Part shown: piece by piece, positions 40,547 to 49,434 of the stretch
Position numbering within the stretch: the stretch's first letter is position 1
How the letters are laid out: each line of letters begins with the position of its first letter
Assembly: GCF_046773475.1 (NCBI RefSeq)
Contig: NZ_CP177240.1
Location: 372,001-436,000 of the forward strand
DNA: 64,000 nt
Direction: 5' to 3'
Source: Nitratireductor aquimarinus
GTDB lineage: Bacteria; Pseudomonadota; Alphaproteobacteria; Rhizobiales; Rhizobiaceae
Program-made: the position numbers and the translations under genes
The notes under the pieces: model-generated
The model's database searches: none
Seen by the model: the letters and a program-made list of their open reading frames with translations, nothing else
Told to the model about the DNA's origin: nothing

Positions 40547-41305
40547 ATGATCGATCTTGGTGGCCAGAGAATCGTCGTAACGGGCGCGGCCGGTGGCATT
40601 GGCCGGGCCATGGTGGAGGTTCTGTCGGGTTTCGGGGCTTCAGTCGTCGCGTGCGATCTGGATGAGGCCGATTTATCCTTCGCCGGCGTCGCAGAGGCGC
40701 AGCGTTTCGACCTGCTGGACGATAAAGCGGTCGAGGCGGCTGCAAAACGGATCTGCGAAAACGGGGTCCCTTCCGCCATCATCTCCAATGCCGGGTGGAC
40801 ACGCGCCGAAACGCTGGATGATGTCACGCCCGAAGCGCTGACCCATGAGCTGAACCTCAATCTGCGCAGCGCGGCGCGTCTTTCGCAGGCGTTTCTGCCC
40901 GCCCTGCGCCAGCGCGAAGGCGGGGCGGCCTTTGTTTTCATCTCCTCGATCAACGCGCTCTCCCATTACGGCAACCCCGCCTATGCGGCTGCCAAGGCGG
41001 GGCTGATCGCCTGGATGCGCGCTGTCGCCACGGAAGAAGGCCGGCACGGCATCCGCGCCAATGCGATCACGCCTGGTTCCGTTCGCACCATGGCGTGGGA
41101 TCATCGCATCGAGCGCGACCCGGAGATTCTCGGCAAGGTTGGAGCGCTTTATCCGCTGCGCCGCATGGTGGAGCCTGCGGAGGTGGCGCGCGCCGCCGCT
41201 TTCCTCGCCTCCCCGCTTTCAAGCGGCATCACCGGCACGGTGCTTCCCGTGGATGCAGGCATTTCCGCCGGGAACCTGCCCTTTCTCGAACAGATCGCCG
41301 GCTAA
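40547..41305 (+). CDS. Short-chain dehydrogenase/reductase
   Basis: An SDR of about 252 residues. The cofactor motif is TGAAGGIG near the N terminus (VVTGAAGGIGRAMVEVL), the NAG-type strand is SNAGWTRAE, and the catalytic Ser-Tyr-Lys triad is in FISSINALSHYGNPAYAAAK. The C-terminal GTVLPVDAGISAGNL is typical. ATG at 40547 is preferred (GGGAG 5 bases before it) over 40532. It is the first gene of a rightward operon with the ABC ATPase, RpiR regulator and a PLP enzyme, so it probably oxidises or reduces an imported alcohol or keto compound. Substrate unknown. Confidence 0.9.
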   Translation: MIDLGGQRIVVTGAAGGIGRAMVEVLSGFGASVVACDLDEADLSFAGVAEAQRFDLLDDKAVEAAAKRICENGVPSAIISNAGWTRAETLDDVTPEALTHELNLNLRSAARLSQAFLPALRQREGGAAFVFISSINALSHYGNPAYAAAKAGLIAWMRAVATEEGRHGIRANAITPGSVRTMAWDHRIERDPEILGKVGALYPLRRMVEPAEVARAAAFLASPLSSGITGTVLPVDAGISAGNLPFLEQIAG

Positions 41306-41316
41306 GGAGCCCCTTC

Positions 41317-42387
41317 ATGGCTGAGTTGAAACTGACGGATATCTGCAAACGCTACGGCTCTCTGACAGTCATCGAGAAACTGTCTCTGGCCATCGACGAT
41401 GGCGAGTTTGTCGTTCTGGTCGGGCCGTCCGGCTGCGGCAAGTCCACGCTTCTGCGCATGATTGCGGGGCTGGAAGCGATCAGCGCCGGCGACCTCATGA
41501 TCGGCGGCGCGCGCGCCAACGATATCCCGCCACAGAAGCGGGACACCTCCATGGTGTTCCAGTCCTATGCGCTCTTTCCGCATATGAGCGTGCGCGACAA
41601 TATCAGCTTCGGTCCGCGCGTGCGCGGCGAGCCCAAGGACGAGACGGAGCGCCGCATCAAAAAGGCGGCTGAAATTCTCAATCTTGGCGACTATCTGGAT
41701 CGCAAGCCGGGACAGCTTTCCGGCGGTCAGCGCCAGCGCGTCGCCATGGGCCGCGCCATCGTGCGCGATCCGAAAGTATTCCTGTTCGACGAGCCCTTAT
41801 CCAATCTCGACGCCAAGCTGCGCATCCAGATGCGCACCGAGATCAAGGCGCTGCACCAGAAGCTCGGCACCACCATCGTCTATGTGACCCACGACCAGAT
41901 CGAAGCCATGACAATGGCCGACCGGATCGTTGTCATGAATGGCGGCAATATCGAGCAGGTGGGCACGCCGCTGGAGCTCTATGACAACCCCGCAAACACC
42001 TTTGTCGCCGGCTTCATCGGCTCGCCGGCCATGAGCTTCCTTCAGGCGCGGACGGAAAGCGCAGATGGCGCGCCGGTTGCCGTTCTGGGCGATGGCAGCA
42101 AACTGCCCATCGCCGCCGGCGCGGGCGACGGACGCCCGGTCACGATCGGCATCCGGCCTGAATCCTATGTGCGTGACCCGCAGGGACCGCTGGCGCTCAA
42201 AGTGGCGGTGGTGGAGCCGACAGGGCCGGAAATCCATGTGTTCGGAACGATTGCGGGCGAGGATGTGCGCGTCGTCCTGCGCGACCGCGATCTGCCGCGG
42301 CCCGGTGAGGAATTGCGGCTTGCGGTGCCCGTCGAGCACGTGCATCTGTTCGACCACGACAATGGCCAGCGACTGAAGGCAGCCTGA
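41317..42387 (+). CDS. ABC importer ATP-binding protein (CUT1 type, UgpC/MsmK-like)
   Basis: A 356-residue ATPase with an N-terminal nucleotide-binding domain and a C-terminal TOBE domain. Walker A is GPSGCGKST, the Q-loop MVFQSYALFPHMSV, the signature LSGGQRQRVAMG, Walker B VFLFDEPLSNLD, and the H-loop VTHDQIEAMT. It is 11 bases after the SDR gene. No other ATPase accompanies the importer genes read from the other strand, so this one is its likely motor. The C-terminal half matches the MalK/UgpC regulatory domain. It is not a copy of the UgpC at 45056. Confidence 0.93.
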   Translation: MAELKLTDICKRYGSLTVIEKLSLAIDDGEFVVLVGPSGCGKSTLLRMIAGLEAISAGDLMIGGARANDIPPQKRDTSMVFQSYALFPHMSVRDNISFGPRVRGEPKDETERRIKKAAEILNLGDYLDRKPGQLSGGQRQRVAMGRAIVRDPKVFLFDEPLSNLDAKLRIQMRTEIKALHQKLGTTIVYVTHDQIEAMTMADRIVVMNGGNIEQVGTPLELYDNPANTFVAGFIGSPAMSFLQARTESADGAPVAVLGDGSKLPIAAGAGDGRPVTIGIRPESYVRDPQGPLALKVAVVEPTGPEIHVFGTIAGEDVRVVLRDRDLPRPGEELRLAVPVEHVHLFDHDNGQRLKAA

Positions 42388-42389
42388 AA

Positions 42390-43301
42390 ATGGACGAACG
42401 CGCGCCCAACGACACGGAACGTACGGTCGATATCATCGCCCGGCTGCAGGACCGGCTGGAGCGGGGGCGCGGCGCGGAAATTCGTCTGGTCGAGAGCATT
42501 CTGGCCGATCCGCATTTCGCGGCGCACGCGCCGATTGCGCAGATCGCCGAACGGGCGGGCGTGAGCGAACCGACCATCACGCGGCTGGCGCGGGCGCTCG
42601 GTTTCCCCGGCACGCGCGACATGCGTTTTCACCTTGCGCAGGCGCTCGCCATTGGCGGGGCCTATCTGCGCGAGCCGAGCGCGCCGGTGGAGGAGCTACC
42701 GCTTTCCGGTCAAGTGGTGGCCAAGGTGGCCACGGGCGCACATGCCGCGCTCGACCTCATGTCGATGGCGCTGGCCGATATCGATCTGGAGCCGATGGCC
42801 CGCAGCATCAGCCGGGCAAGCCAGATTCTGATCTATGGCACTGGCGGCAGCTCGTCCTTTGCCGCCGTGGAATTGCAGAACCGGCTCTTTCGCCTTGGCC
42901 TGCACGTCACCGCCCACACCGATCCGCAATTGCAGCGCATGAGCGCTTCCGTTCTGGAGCCGAAAGCGGTGGTGATCGGGTTTTCCGTTTCGGGCCAGGC
43001 GCCCTCCGTCATGGATGCGGTGACCATCGCCCGCCAGTATGGCGCGCGGGCCTACGTGGTGACGACGCCCAACACGCCGCTGGCCGAGGCCGGCGACGCG
43101 CTTCTGCCGCTGACCTTCAAGGAAGACGGCAATCTCTACAAACCTTCCTCCATGCGGTATGCGCTGCTGGCGAGCGTCGACATCATCGCCATGGCGACGG
43201 CCCTGACGCTCGGCAAGAAGGTGCTTGAACCGCTGCGCCGCGTGCGCCATAGCCTTGCCAGCCAGAATATCCGCGATCCCGAACTGCCCATTGGAGACTG
43301 A
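42390..43301 (+). CDS. RpiR-family transcriptional regulator
   Basis: A 303-residue RpiR regulator. The N-terminal helix-turn-helix is at about residues 20-80 (HFAAHAPIAQIAERAGVSEP, then TITRLARALGFPGTRDMRFH), and the SIS domain follows (SQILIYGTGGSSSFAAVELQ near 130-155) that senses a phosphorylated sugar or similar molecule. It starts 2 bases after the ATPase stop. Two HexR-like operators in the divergent promoter 2 kb upstream are likely binding sites, so it may control both the importer and the SDR operon. The ligand is unknown. Confidence 0.92.
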   Translation: MDERAPNDTERTVDIIARLQDRLERGRGAEIRLVESILADPHFAAHAPIAQIAERAGVSEPTITRLARALGFPGTRDMRFHLAQALAIGGAYLREPSAPVEELPLSGQVVAKVATGAHAALDLMSMALADIDLEPMARSISRASQILIYGTGGSSSFAAVELQNRLFRLGLHVTAHTDPQLQRMSASVLEPKAVVIGFSVSGQAPSVMDAVTIARQYGARAYVVTTPNTPLAEAGDALLPLTFKEDGNLYKPSSMRYALLASVDIIAMATALTLGKKVLEPLRRVRHSLASQNIRDPELPIGD

Positions 43302-43305
43302 TGCC

Positions 43306-44364
43306 GTGCGCATTCTCGACCTGGAAACGCCGGCGGTGGTCATCGACCGCGCCAGGGCGAAAGCCAACCTTGTTCGTGCCCAGGCCTATGCCGACGAACA
43401 TGCTCTGAAGCTGCGCCCGCACATCAAGACGCACAAACTGCCCATGTTCGCAAAGCTTCAATGCGACCTCGGCGCAGTGGGCATTACCTGCCAGAAAATC
43501 GGTGAGGCCGAAGTGATGGCCGATGCCGGGATTACCGACATCTTCATTCCCTACAACATTCTGGGCGCGGGCAAGCTCGACCGGCTTCTGGCGCTGCACC
43601 GGCGCATCACCCTCTCGATCACCGCCGACAGTGCGGTGACGGTGGCAGGCTATGCCGCGCATTTCACCGATCCCGATCATCCCCTTCCGGTTCTCATCGA
43701 GTGCGATACGGGCGCGGGGCGCTGCGGCGTGCAGACGATGGAAGAGGTCGTGACGCTCGCGAAAGAGATCGACGCAGCACCTGGCCTGCGCTTCGAAGGC
43801 TTGATGACCTATCCGCCGCGCGGGAAACTCGCCGAGGTGGAAGAATGGCTGAGCGAGGCCATCGCCGCACTTGAGAAAAACGGCCTCAGGGCGAACACGG
43901 TTTCCAGTGGCGGCTCGCCCGATTTCTACGAGGCGGGAAGCGTGAAGAGCGCGACCGAGCACAGGCCCGGAACCTATATCTATTCAGACCGGATGCAGGT
44001 GGCTTTCGGCCATGGCACGCTGGAAGACTGCGCGTTCACGGTGCTTGCGACGGTGGTGAGCCGCCCGACGGAAAACCGCGCGGTCATCGATGCCGGCTCC
44101 AAGGCGCTCGCCGCCGACCTCGCGCCCGTGCCCGGCCATGGTCACATCGTGGAATATCCCGATGCGGTGATTACCGGGCTCAGCGAGGAGCACGGCGTCA
44201 TCGATCTTTCAGGCTCTGCCAAAAAACCTCAAATCGGCGAGAAAGTGCGCATCATTCCCAACCATGTCTGCCCGGTGTCCAACCTCTATGACGAGGTGAA
44301 CCTTGCCGATGGCGACATCGTCACCGAGACCGTTCCGGTCGCCGCGCGTGGCCGCCTGACCTAG
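43306..44364 (+). CDS. D-threonine aldolase / D-serine dehydratase-like PLP enzyme
   Basis: A 352-residue fold-type III PLP enzyme. The Schiff-base lysine is in RPHIKTHK (about residue 42-46), and the C-terminal zinc-site HVCPVSNLYDE matches the D-threonine aldolase/D-serine dehydratase pattern. The GTG start at 43306 follows the RpiR stop by 4 bases and has GGAG upstream. The stop codon lies within a repeat element (44361-44466). In this operon it would act on a D-beta-hydroxy amino acid or related compound; RidA encoded in the divergent operon could remove reactive intermediates. Substrate is inferred. Confidence 0.85.
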   Translation: MRILDLETPAVVIDRARAKANLVRAQAYADEHALKLRPHIKTHKLPMFAKLQCDLGAVGITCQKIGEAEVMADAGITDIFIPYNILGAGKLDRLLALHRRITLSITADSAVTVAGYAAHFTDPDHPLPVLIECDTGAGRCGVQTMEEVVTLAKEIDAAPGLRFEGLMTYPPRGKLAEVEEWLSEAIAALEKNGLRANTVSSGGSPDFYEAGSVKSATEHRPGTYIYSDRMQVAFGHGTLEDCAFTVLATVVSRPTENRAVIDAGSKALAADLAPVPGHGHIVEYPDAVITGLSEEHGVIDLSGSAKKPQIGEKVRIIPNHVCPVSNLYDEVNLADGDIVTETVPVAARGRLT

Positions 44365-44466
44365 AGCAATTCCAGGAAAAGTGGGAACCGGTTTTCCGTC
44401 CGGAATTGCGCAAGAACAGTGAATTAGAGGGTTTTCGCGATTCAACGAAAAGTGGGGACGCTCTAG
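44361..44466. repeat. About 106-bp rhizobial-type interspersed palindromic repeat
   Basis: The element has terminal inverted ends CTAGAGC and GCTCTAG and two similar internal blocks: CAATTCCAGGAAAAGTGGGA near the left and GATTCAACGAAAAGTGGGGA near the right, with GGTTTTCCGTCCGGAATTGC in between. Elements of this type are very common between genes in rhizobial genomes. Its TAG at 44362-44364 is the stop codon of the preceding gene. Function unknown; no transposase is attached. Confidence 0.8.
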
Positions 44467-44505
44467 ACCCTGCCCCCAAACCCCATCATCAAGACGGAGG
44501 AGCTG

Positions 44506-44991
44506 ATGAACTACGACAAGAATCCCTTTCCCGAAGGCGACGCCGACCGTCATTACTTATGGGAGATGCTGGTGCGGCGCGATATCGACGCGTTCCTCTC
44601 GCAGGACTGGTCGATGGTGGAAGGGGATTTTGCCGAAGACCGGTTCTTCGGCATGCACGCGCATTTTCTGAGCGATGCGGATTCCTGGCGGCTTCAGTTT
44701 CCCAACGTCGAGACCTATCGCGACGAGTGGCTGCGTCAGGGCAAGGAGACGGCGGCCACTACGTTTGCCGAGCCGCTGCGCGAAGCCCTGTTCCGTGTTA
44801 CCAACATGCGCGACATCGACATCGATGGCGACCGCGCGGTGCTGCACAAGAAGTTCAACGGCATGGTTGCCAAGGCCGACGGCACCGTCGACCGGCTGAA
44901 CTGGCAGACGCTCTATTTCTGCTCGAAGATCGACGGGCGCTGGAAGATCACCGGCTTTGTCGGTTACATGCCGAACCCGCTTTGCACCTGA
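44506..44991 (+). CDS. NTF2/SnoaL-like protein of unknown role
   Basis: A 161-residue protein with the wide features of the NTF2-like cone fold: an N-terminal helix region (YLWEMLVRRDIDAFLSQDWS), a middle acidic stretch, and a C-terminal strand pattern GTVDRLNWQTLYFCSKIDGR, WKITGFVGYMP. Such proteins act as isomerases, dehydratases or binding proteins. It has an independent ribosome site (GGAGG about 8 bases upstream) and is followed by a clear terminator at 45019. It lies after the D-threonine aldolase-like gene, so it may be in the same pathway, but there is a repeat element between them. Confidence 0.75.
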   Translation: MNYDKNPFPEGDADRHYLWEMLVRRDIDAFLSQDWSMVEGDFAEDRFFGMHAHFLSDADSWRLQFPNVETYRDEWLRQGKETAATTFAEPLREALFRVTNMRDIDIDGDRAVLHKKFNGMVAKADGTVDRLNWQTLYFCSKIDGRWKITGFVGYMPNPLCT

Positions 44992-45018
44992 TTTTCATAA
45001 GCTTGCGCTAACATTTTC

Positions 45019-45055
45019 AAGCGCCGTCGGGCCTTTCGCCCGGCGGCGCTTTTTG
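45019..45055 (+). terminator. Rho-independent terminator
   Basis: AAGCGCCGTCGGGC, a CTTTC loop and GCCCGGCGGCGCTT form a GC-rich hairpin followed by a run of five T. It ends the rightward transcript of the NTF2-like gene and lies directly between that gene and the convergent ugpC. On the opposite strand the tail is not T-rich, so it acts mainly in the plus direction. Confidence 0.85.
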
Positions 45056-46129
45056 TCAGAGGCGCTTGCCGGTCTCGGCATCGAAGAGATGCGTCATGCC
45101 CTTCTGGATGGCGAGCGGCAGCGTGTCGCCGGGAGCGACCTGCGCGCTGCCGGACAGCCGGGCGATCAGCTCGCCGCCCGCTCCATTGGCGCCGGACAGT
45201 TTGCCGTGAGCAAGCGTGTCCGCACCAAGCGTTTCCACTGCGGTGACAGACAGGTTGAGCGTGGCCTCATCCGCCGAAACAAGCTGCAGATGCTCCGGGC
45301 GCACGCCGAAGAGAACCGGCCGGCCAGCCTCTGCGGGCTGGGCGTCGAGCGCCAGCTTGCCCCCGCCTTCCAGCTCAAAATCCGAGCCCGAGACGCTGCC
45401 CTGCAGAATGTTCATGGCCGGCGAACCGATGAAGCCGGCGACAAAGCGCGTGGCCGGACGTTCATAGACATTCATCGGCGTGTCGATCTGCTCGGCAATA
45501 CCGCCATTCATGACCACCAGCCGATCGGCCAGCGTCATGGCTTCCACCTGATCATGCGTCACGTAAAGCGCGGTGGTGCCCACCGAGCGCTGCATCTGCT
45601 TGATCTCAAGACGCATCTGCACACGCAGCTTGGCATCGAGGTTGGAAAGCGGCTCGTCGAACAGGAAGACGGCGGGATTGCGCACGAGCGCGCGGCCCAT
45701 GGCGACACGCTGGCGCTGACCGCCGGAAAGGGCGCGCGGCTTGCGGTCGAGATAGGGCTCGAGCTGCAGCATGGTGGCGGCCTTGTCGACGCGCTGGCGG
45801 ATCTCGTCCTTTGTTTTGCCGGCAATCTTCAGGCCATAGGCCATGTTGTCGAACACGCTCATATGCGGATAGAGCGCATAGTTCTGGAACACCATGGCGA
45901 TGTCGCGCTCGCGCGGTTCCAGATCGTTGACCAGCCGGCCGTCGATTTCCATCGTGCCGCTGGTGATGCGCTCAAGGCCTGCGACCATGCGCAGAAGCGT
46001 GGACTTGCCGCAACCGGAGGGGCCGACAATGACGATGAACTCGCCATCGGCCACATCGAGGCTTACGCCGTGAATGACCTCGGTCTTTGCGTAGGATTTG
46101 CGGATATCGCGAATGGAAATCGTCGCCAT
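45056..46129 (-). CDS. ugpC: Glycerol-3-phosphate importer ATP-binding protein UgpC
   Basis: A 357-residue ATPase. Walker A GPSGCGKST, Q-loop MVFQNYALYPHMSV, signature LSGGQRQRVAMG, Walker B VFLFDEPLSNLD and the H-loop THDQVEAMT are all present; the MNVYERPATRFVAGFIGSPA motif typical of UgpC follows. The C-terminal TOBE domain is intact. It is the last gene in ugpB-ugpA-ugpE-ugpC and starts 16 bases after ugpE. It energises uptake of glycerol 3-phosphate and glycerophosphodiesters, which supply phosphate in low-phosphate soil. Confidence 0.93.
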   Translation of the reverse strand: MATISIRDIRKSYAKTEVIHGVSLDVADGEFIVIVGPSGCGKSTLLRMVAGLERITSGTMEIDGRLVNDLEPRERDIAMVFQNYALYPHMSVFDNMAYGLKIAGKTKDEIRQRVDKAATMLQLEPYLDRKPRALSGGQRQRVAMGRALVRNPAVFLFDEPLSNLDAKLRVQMRLEIKQMQRSVGTTALYVTHDQVEAMTLADRLVVMNGGIAEQIDTPMNVYERPATRFVAGFIGSPAMNILQGSVSGSDFELEGGGKLALDAQPAEAGRPVLFGVRPEHLQLVSADEATLNLSVTAVETLGADTLAHGKLSGANGAGGELIARLSGSAQVAPGDTLPLAIQKGMTHLFDAETGKRL

Positions 46130-46145
46130 GCCGATTTCGGTCCTT

Positions 46146-46982
46146 CTATTTTTCTGTCTCGACGAGGCCTTTGACGAACAGGCGCTGCATGAAGATCACC
46201 ACAGCCACCGGCGGCAGAACGGCCAGCATGGCGGCTGCCATGGTCACGGGCCAGTTGCCGTAGTCATCGGCGGTCGGCATCATCTGCTTCAGACCCATCA
46301 CGATGGTGTTCATCTCCGGCTTTGTGGTGATGAGCAATGGCCAGAGGAACTGGTTCCAACCGTAGATGAAGAGGATCACGAACAGCGCTGCGATGTTCGT
46401 CACCGAGAGCGGCAGCAGGATGTCCTTGAAGAAGCGCAGCGGCCCCGCGCCATCGACGCGCGCAGCCTCCACCAGCTCGTCCGGCACGGTCATGAAGAAC
46501 TGGCGGAAGAGGAAGGTGGCGGTTGCCGAGGCGATGAGCGGCAGGATCAGGCCGGTATAGGAATTGAGCAGGCCAAGCGAGGCCACGACCTCATAGGTCG
46601 GCACGATACGCACTTCCACCGGCAGCATGAGCGTCATGAAGATCGCCCAGAAGGCGAGCATGCGGAAGGGGAAGCGGAAATAGACGATTGCATAGGCCGA
46701 CAGGATGGAGATCGCGATTTTGCCGATCGCAATGCCCATGGCCATGATGAACGAGTTGAACAGCATGCGCCCGACAGGCGCGGTCACGCCCGAAGCCAGC
46801 GCCTCGCTGTAATTGTCGATGAGATGCGGCCCGGGCAGCAACGGCATGGGCGGGCGGATGATATCAAAATGCGTCAGCGTCGAGCCGACGAAGGTGAGAT
46901 AGATCGGGAAGCAGACGATGGCGATGCCGATGATCAGCACCGCATGCATCAGAATGGTTCCAAAACCCCGTTTTTCGACCAT
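46146..46982 (-). CDS. ugpE: Glycerol-3-phosphate importer permease UgpE
   Basis: A 278-residue permease with six helices and the EAA motif EAARVDGAGPLRFFKDILLP. Two features match UgpE: the segment NYSEALASGVTAPVGRMLFN and the C-terminal PVTMAAAMLAVLPPVAVVIF. It lies 12 bases after ugpA. It pairs with UgpA to form the membrane channel for glycerol 3-phosphate. Confidence 0.92.
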   Translation of the reverse strand: MVEKRGFGTILMHAVLIIGIAIVCFPIYLTFVGSTLTHFDIIRPPMPLLPGPHLIDNYSEALASGVTAPVGRMLFNSFIMAMGIAIGKIAISILSAYAIVYFRFPFRMLAFWAIFMTLMLPVEVRIVPTYEVVASLGLLNSYTGLILPLIASATATFLFRQFFMTVPDELVEAARVDGAGPLRFFKDILLPLSVTNIAALFVILFIYGWNQFLWPLLITTKPEMNTIVMGLKQMMPTADDYGNWPVTMAAAMLAVLPPVAVVIFMQRLFVKGLVETEK

Positions 46983-46994
46983 GATCCGCCCTCC

Positions 46995-47876
46995 TCAGTA
47001 ATGCACGCGCCGCTCAATGAAGCGGAACTGGATGACGGTCAGGATGCCCACGACAACCATCAGGATGACGGACTGGGCGGCGGAGGAGCCGAGGTCCTGC
47101 CCGACGAAACCGTCGGAATAGACCTTGTAGACGAGAATGGTGGTCGACTGACCGGGGCCGCCTGCCGTCATCGTGTGAATGATGCCGAACGTCTCGAAGA
47201 AGGCATAGACGATGTTGACCACCAGCAGGAAGAAGGTGGTGGGCGACAGAAGCGGGAAGATGATCGTGCGGAAGCGGTGCCACTTGCCCGCGCCGTCGAT
47301 GGCGGCAGCCTCGATCAGGCTCTTCGGAATGGCCTGCAGACCGGCCAGGAAAAACAGGAAATTGTAGCTGATCTGCTTCCACGCGGCAGCGAGGATGACA
47401 AGCGACATGGCCTGACCGCCATTGAGAACCGGGTTCCAGTCGATGCCCATGGCCTTCATGTAGAATGCGATGACGCCGATGGAGGGCTGGAACATGAACA
47501 GCCACATCACGCCGGCAACGGCAGGCGCGACGGCGTAGGGCCAGATCAACAGCGTCTTGTAGGTCCCCGCGCCTTTAATGACCTGATCAGCCATCACGGC
47601 GAAAAGCAGCGCGACCGACATGGAAACCACCGTCACGAAGAAGGTGAAGACCGCCGTCGTGATGAACGACTTGAGATAATACGGGTCGCTGAAGAGATAT
47701 TCGAAGTTCGAGAACCAGACGAACTGCGCGCCCAGACCGAACGGATCAGGCAGAAGCAGCGACTGGTAGAGGGCCTGTGCGGCAGGCCAGAAGAAAAAGA
47801 CAATGGTCACCAGAAGCTGCGGCGCAAGCAGCAGATATGGCAATAATCGATTGTCGAAGGTAACGCGTTTTTCCAT
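46995..47876 (-). CDS. ugpA: Glycerol-3-phosphate importer permease UgpA
   Basis: A 293-residue permease with six helices. The N-terminal RLLPYLLLAPQLLVTIVFFF and WPAAQALYQSLLLPDPFG are typical of UgpA. The EAA motif is EAAAIDGAGKWHRFRTIIFP and the next conserved segment is FFETFGIIHTMTAGGPGQST. It follows ugpB after a 59-base gap that holds a strong hairpin (47894-47922). With UgpE it forms the transmembrane part of the carrier. Confidence 0.93.
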   Translation of the reverse strand: MEKRVTFDNRLLPYLLLAPQLLVTIVFFFWPAAQALYQSLLLPDPFGLGAQFVWFSNFEYLFSDPYYLKSFITTAVFTFFVTVVSMSVALLFAVMADQVIKGAGTYKTLLIWPYAVAPAVAGVMWLFMFQPSIGVIAFYMKAMGIDWNPVLNGGQAMSLVILAAAWKQISYNFLFFLAGLQAIPKSLIEAAAIDGAGKWHRFRTIIFPLLSPTTFFLLVVNIVYAFFETFGIIHTMTAGGPGQSTTILVYKVYSDGFVGQDLGSSAAQSVILMVVVGILTVIQFRFIERRVHY

Positions 47877-47893
47877 GGGCCGACCAAATGATA

Positions 47894-47922
47894 CGGGGCC
47901 GGCAGCTGTTGTGCCGGCCCCG
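47894..47922 (-). promoter_or_regulatory. Strong intercistronic hairpin between ugpB and ugpA
   Basis: CGGGGCCGGCA (47894-47904) is exactly inverted at 47912-47922 with a 7-base loop. It lies between the ugpB stop and the ugpA start on the transcript. It probably stabilises the receptor mRNA or lowers readthrough, giving more binding protein than permease. The ABC operon at 37-40 kb has a hairpin in the same place. Confidence 0.7.
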
Positions 47923-47935
47923 CAATTTTACAAGA

Positions 47936-49261
47936 TTAGCGCGTCGACTGCTCGAAGCGGCGCAGCAGCTGGTTGCCGCGGTTCACAGCTTCGTCGAGTG
48001 CGGTCTTGGCGTCTTTCTCACCCTGCCATACGGCTTCCAGTTCCTCGTCGATGATGGCGCGGACCTGATCGAAATTGCCGAGACGGATGCCCTTGGAGTT
48101 GTCCGTCGGGGCCTTGCCGGTCATCTGCAGGATGGCGATGTCGGTGCCCGGGTTCTCGTCGTAGAAGCCCTGCTCCTTGGTCAGCTCGTAAGCGGCGGTG
48201 GTGATCGGCAGATAGCCGGTGTCCTGATGCCACTGAGCCTGCACTTCGGCGCTGGAGAGGTAGTTCAGGAAGTCGGCAACGCCGGCATATTCCTCGCCCT
48301 CATGGCCCGACATGACCCACAGCGATGCGCCGCCGATGATCGTGTTGAAGGGCGCGCCTTCCGCATCCGCCCAGTAAGGCAGGTTCGTCACCGTGAACGG
48401 GAAGTCGGCCTCGGCCTTCACACCGGCATAGCCAGCGGAGGATTCGGTGAACATGGCGCACTCGCCCGAACGGAAGCGCGCACCGCCCTCATTGCGGCGG
48501 CCGGAATAGCTGAACAGGCCGTCTTTCGCCCATGCGCCCATCTTGTCGATGTGCTTCACCTGCAGGTCGCCATTGAAAGCGAGCTCGGTGTTGGTGCCGG
48601 CAAAGCCATTGGCTTCCGTGGCAAACGGCACATTGTGATAGGCGCTCAGGTTCTCAAGATGAATCCAGGACTGCCATGCCGTCGTGAGCGGGCACTCGGA
48701 GCCCGATTCCTTCAGCTTGACGAGGATTTCCTCGACTTCCGACCAGGTAGCCGGCTTGGTCTCGGGGTCGAGACCGGCAGCCTCAAGCGCGTTCTTGTTG
48801 ATGTAGAGAACGGGCGTGGAGGAGTTGTAGGGCAGCGACAGCATCTCGCCGTCGGTGTTCGTGTAGTAGCCGGCAACCGGCGCGAGATACGCGCTCGGGT
48901 CGAAATCGGCTTCGGCTTCCGCCATCACTTCGTAGACCGGCTTGATCGCGCCCTTGGCAGCCATCATCGTCGCGGTGCCGACTTCGAACACCTGCAGGAT
49001 GTGCGGCTGTTCGCCGGCGCGGAAAGCGGCGATGCCTGCGTTCAGAGCTTCCGAATAGTTGCCCTTGAGCGTGGCAACGACTTCATACTGGTCCTGGCTG
49101 GCGTTGAAGTCCGCTACCTGCTTGTCCAGAAGTTCACCGAGACGACCGGTGAAAGCATGCCAGAACTGGATCTGGGTTGCTTCGGCCTGTGCGACGCCGA
49201 CCATTGCCGGCAGCGCCACCGTTAAAGCAGTCGCGGCGGAAAGCATTGCGCGAAATTTCAT
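47936..49261 (-). CDS. ugpB: Glycerol-3-phosphate-binding protein UgpB
   Basis: A 441-residue receptor with signal peptide (MKFRAMLSAATALTVALPAM to about residue 26, GVAQA-EATQI). The mature start is IQFWHAFTGRLGELLDKQVA, the UgpB signature, with SLPYNSSTPVLYINKNALEA in the ligand site. It is the first gene of the ugp operon. A weak pho-box-like sequence (49323-49340, one TTGTCAT half plus a poor second half on the minus strand) is upstream; PhoB control is known for ugp in other bacteria but not proven by this match. Confidence 0.95.
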   Translation of the reverse strand: MKFRAMLSAATALTVALPAMVGVAQAEATQIQFWHAFTGRLGELLDKQVADFNASQDQYEVVATLKGNYSEALNAGIAAFRAGEQPHILQVFEVGTATMMAAKGAIKPVYEVMAEAEADFDPSAYLAPVAGYYTNTDGEMLSLPYNSSTPVLYINKNALEAAGLDPETKPATWSEVEEILVKLKESGSECPLTTAWQSWIHLENLSAYHNVPFATEANGFAGTNTELAFNGDLQVKHIDKMGAWAKDGLFSYSGRRNEGGARFRSGECAMFTESSAGYAGVKAEADFPFTVTNLPYWADAEGAPFNTIIGGASLWVMSGHEGEEYAGVADFLNYLSSAEVQAQWHQDTGYLPITTAAYELTKEQGFYDENPGTDIAILQMTGKAPTDNSKGIRLGNFDQVRAIIDEELEAVWQGEKDAKTALDEAVNRGNQLLRRFEQSTR

Positions 49262-49434
49262 CTCTTATCTCCCTGTAGAGCTGGTCGCCGATTTTGAAAC
49301 CGATCTCTCTTGACCAGCTATTGTTACCGTTGGATGACAACACCTGAAGAACAATATGTCTATACCTGTCGGACACAGAATTTTCATATTGCTTTCATTT
49401 ACCTTCGTTTTTGGCATAGCGAAAGAGGCATTCG

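Noticed and set aside
45019..45055. Bidirectional terminator for both convergent genes
   Set aside because: The T-tract is on one side only; the minus strand has a TTGAAAAT tail, so only the plus direction is supported.
46098..47846. A 582-codon plus-strand open frame opposite ugpE and ugpA
   Set aside because: It is antisense to two ABC permease genes and has a highly charged, repetitive composition without a family.
49323..49340. Pho box upstream of ugpB
   Set aside because: Only one half matches the consensus; the second half has about four of seven bases. It is mentioned in the ugpB entry but is too weak for its own feature.
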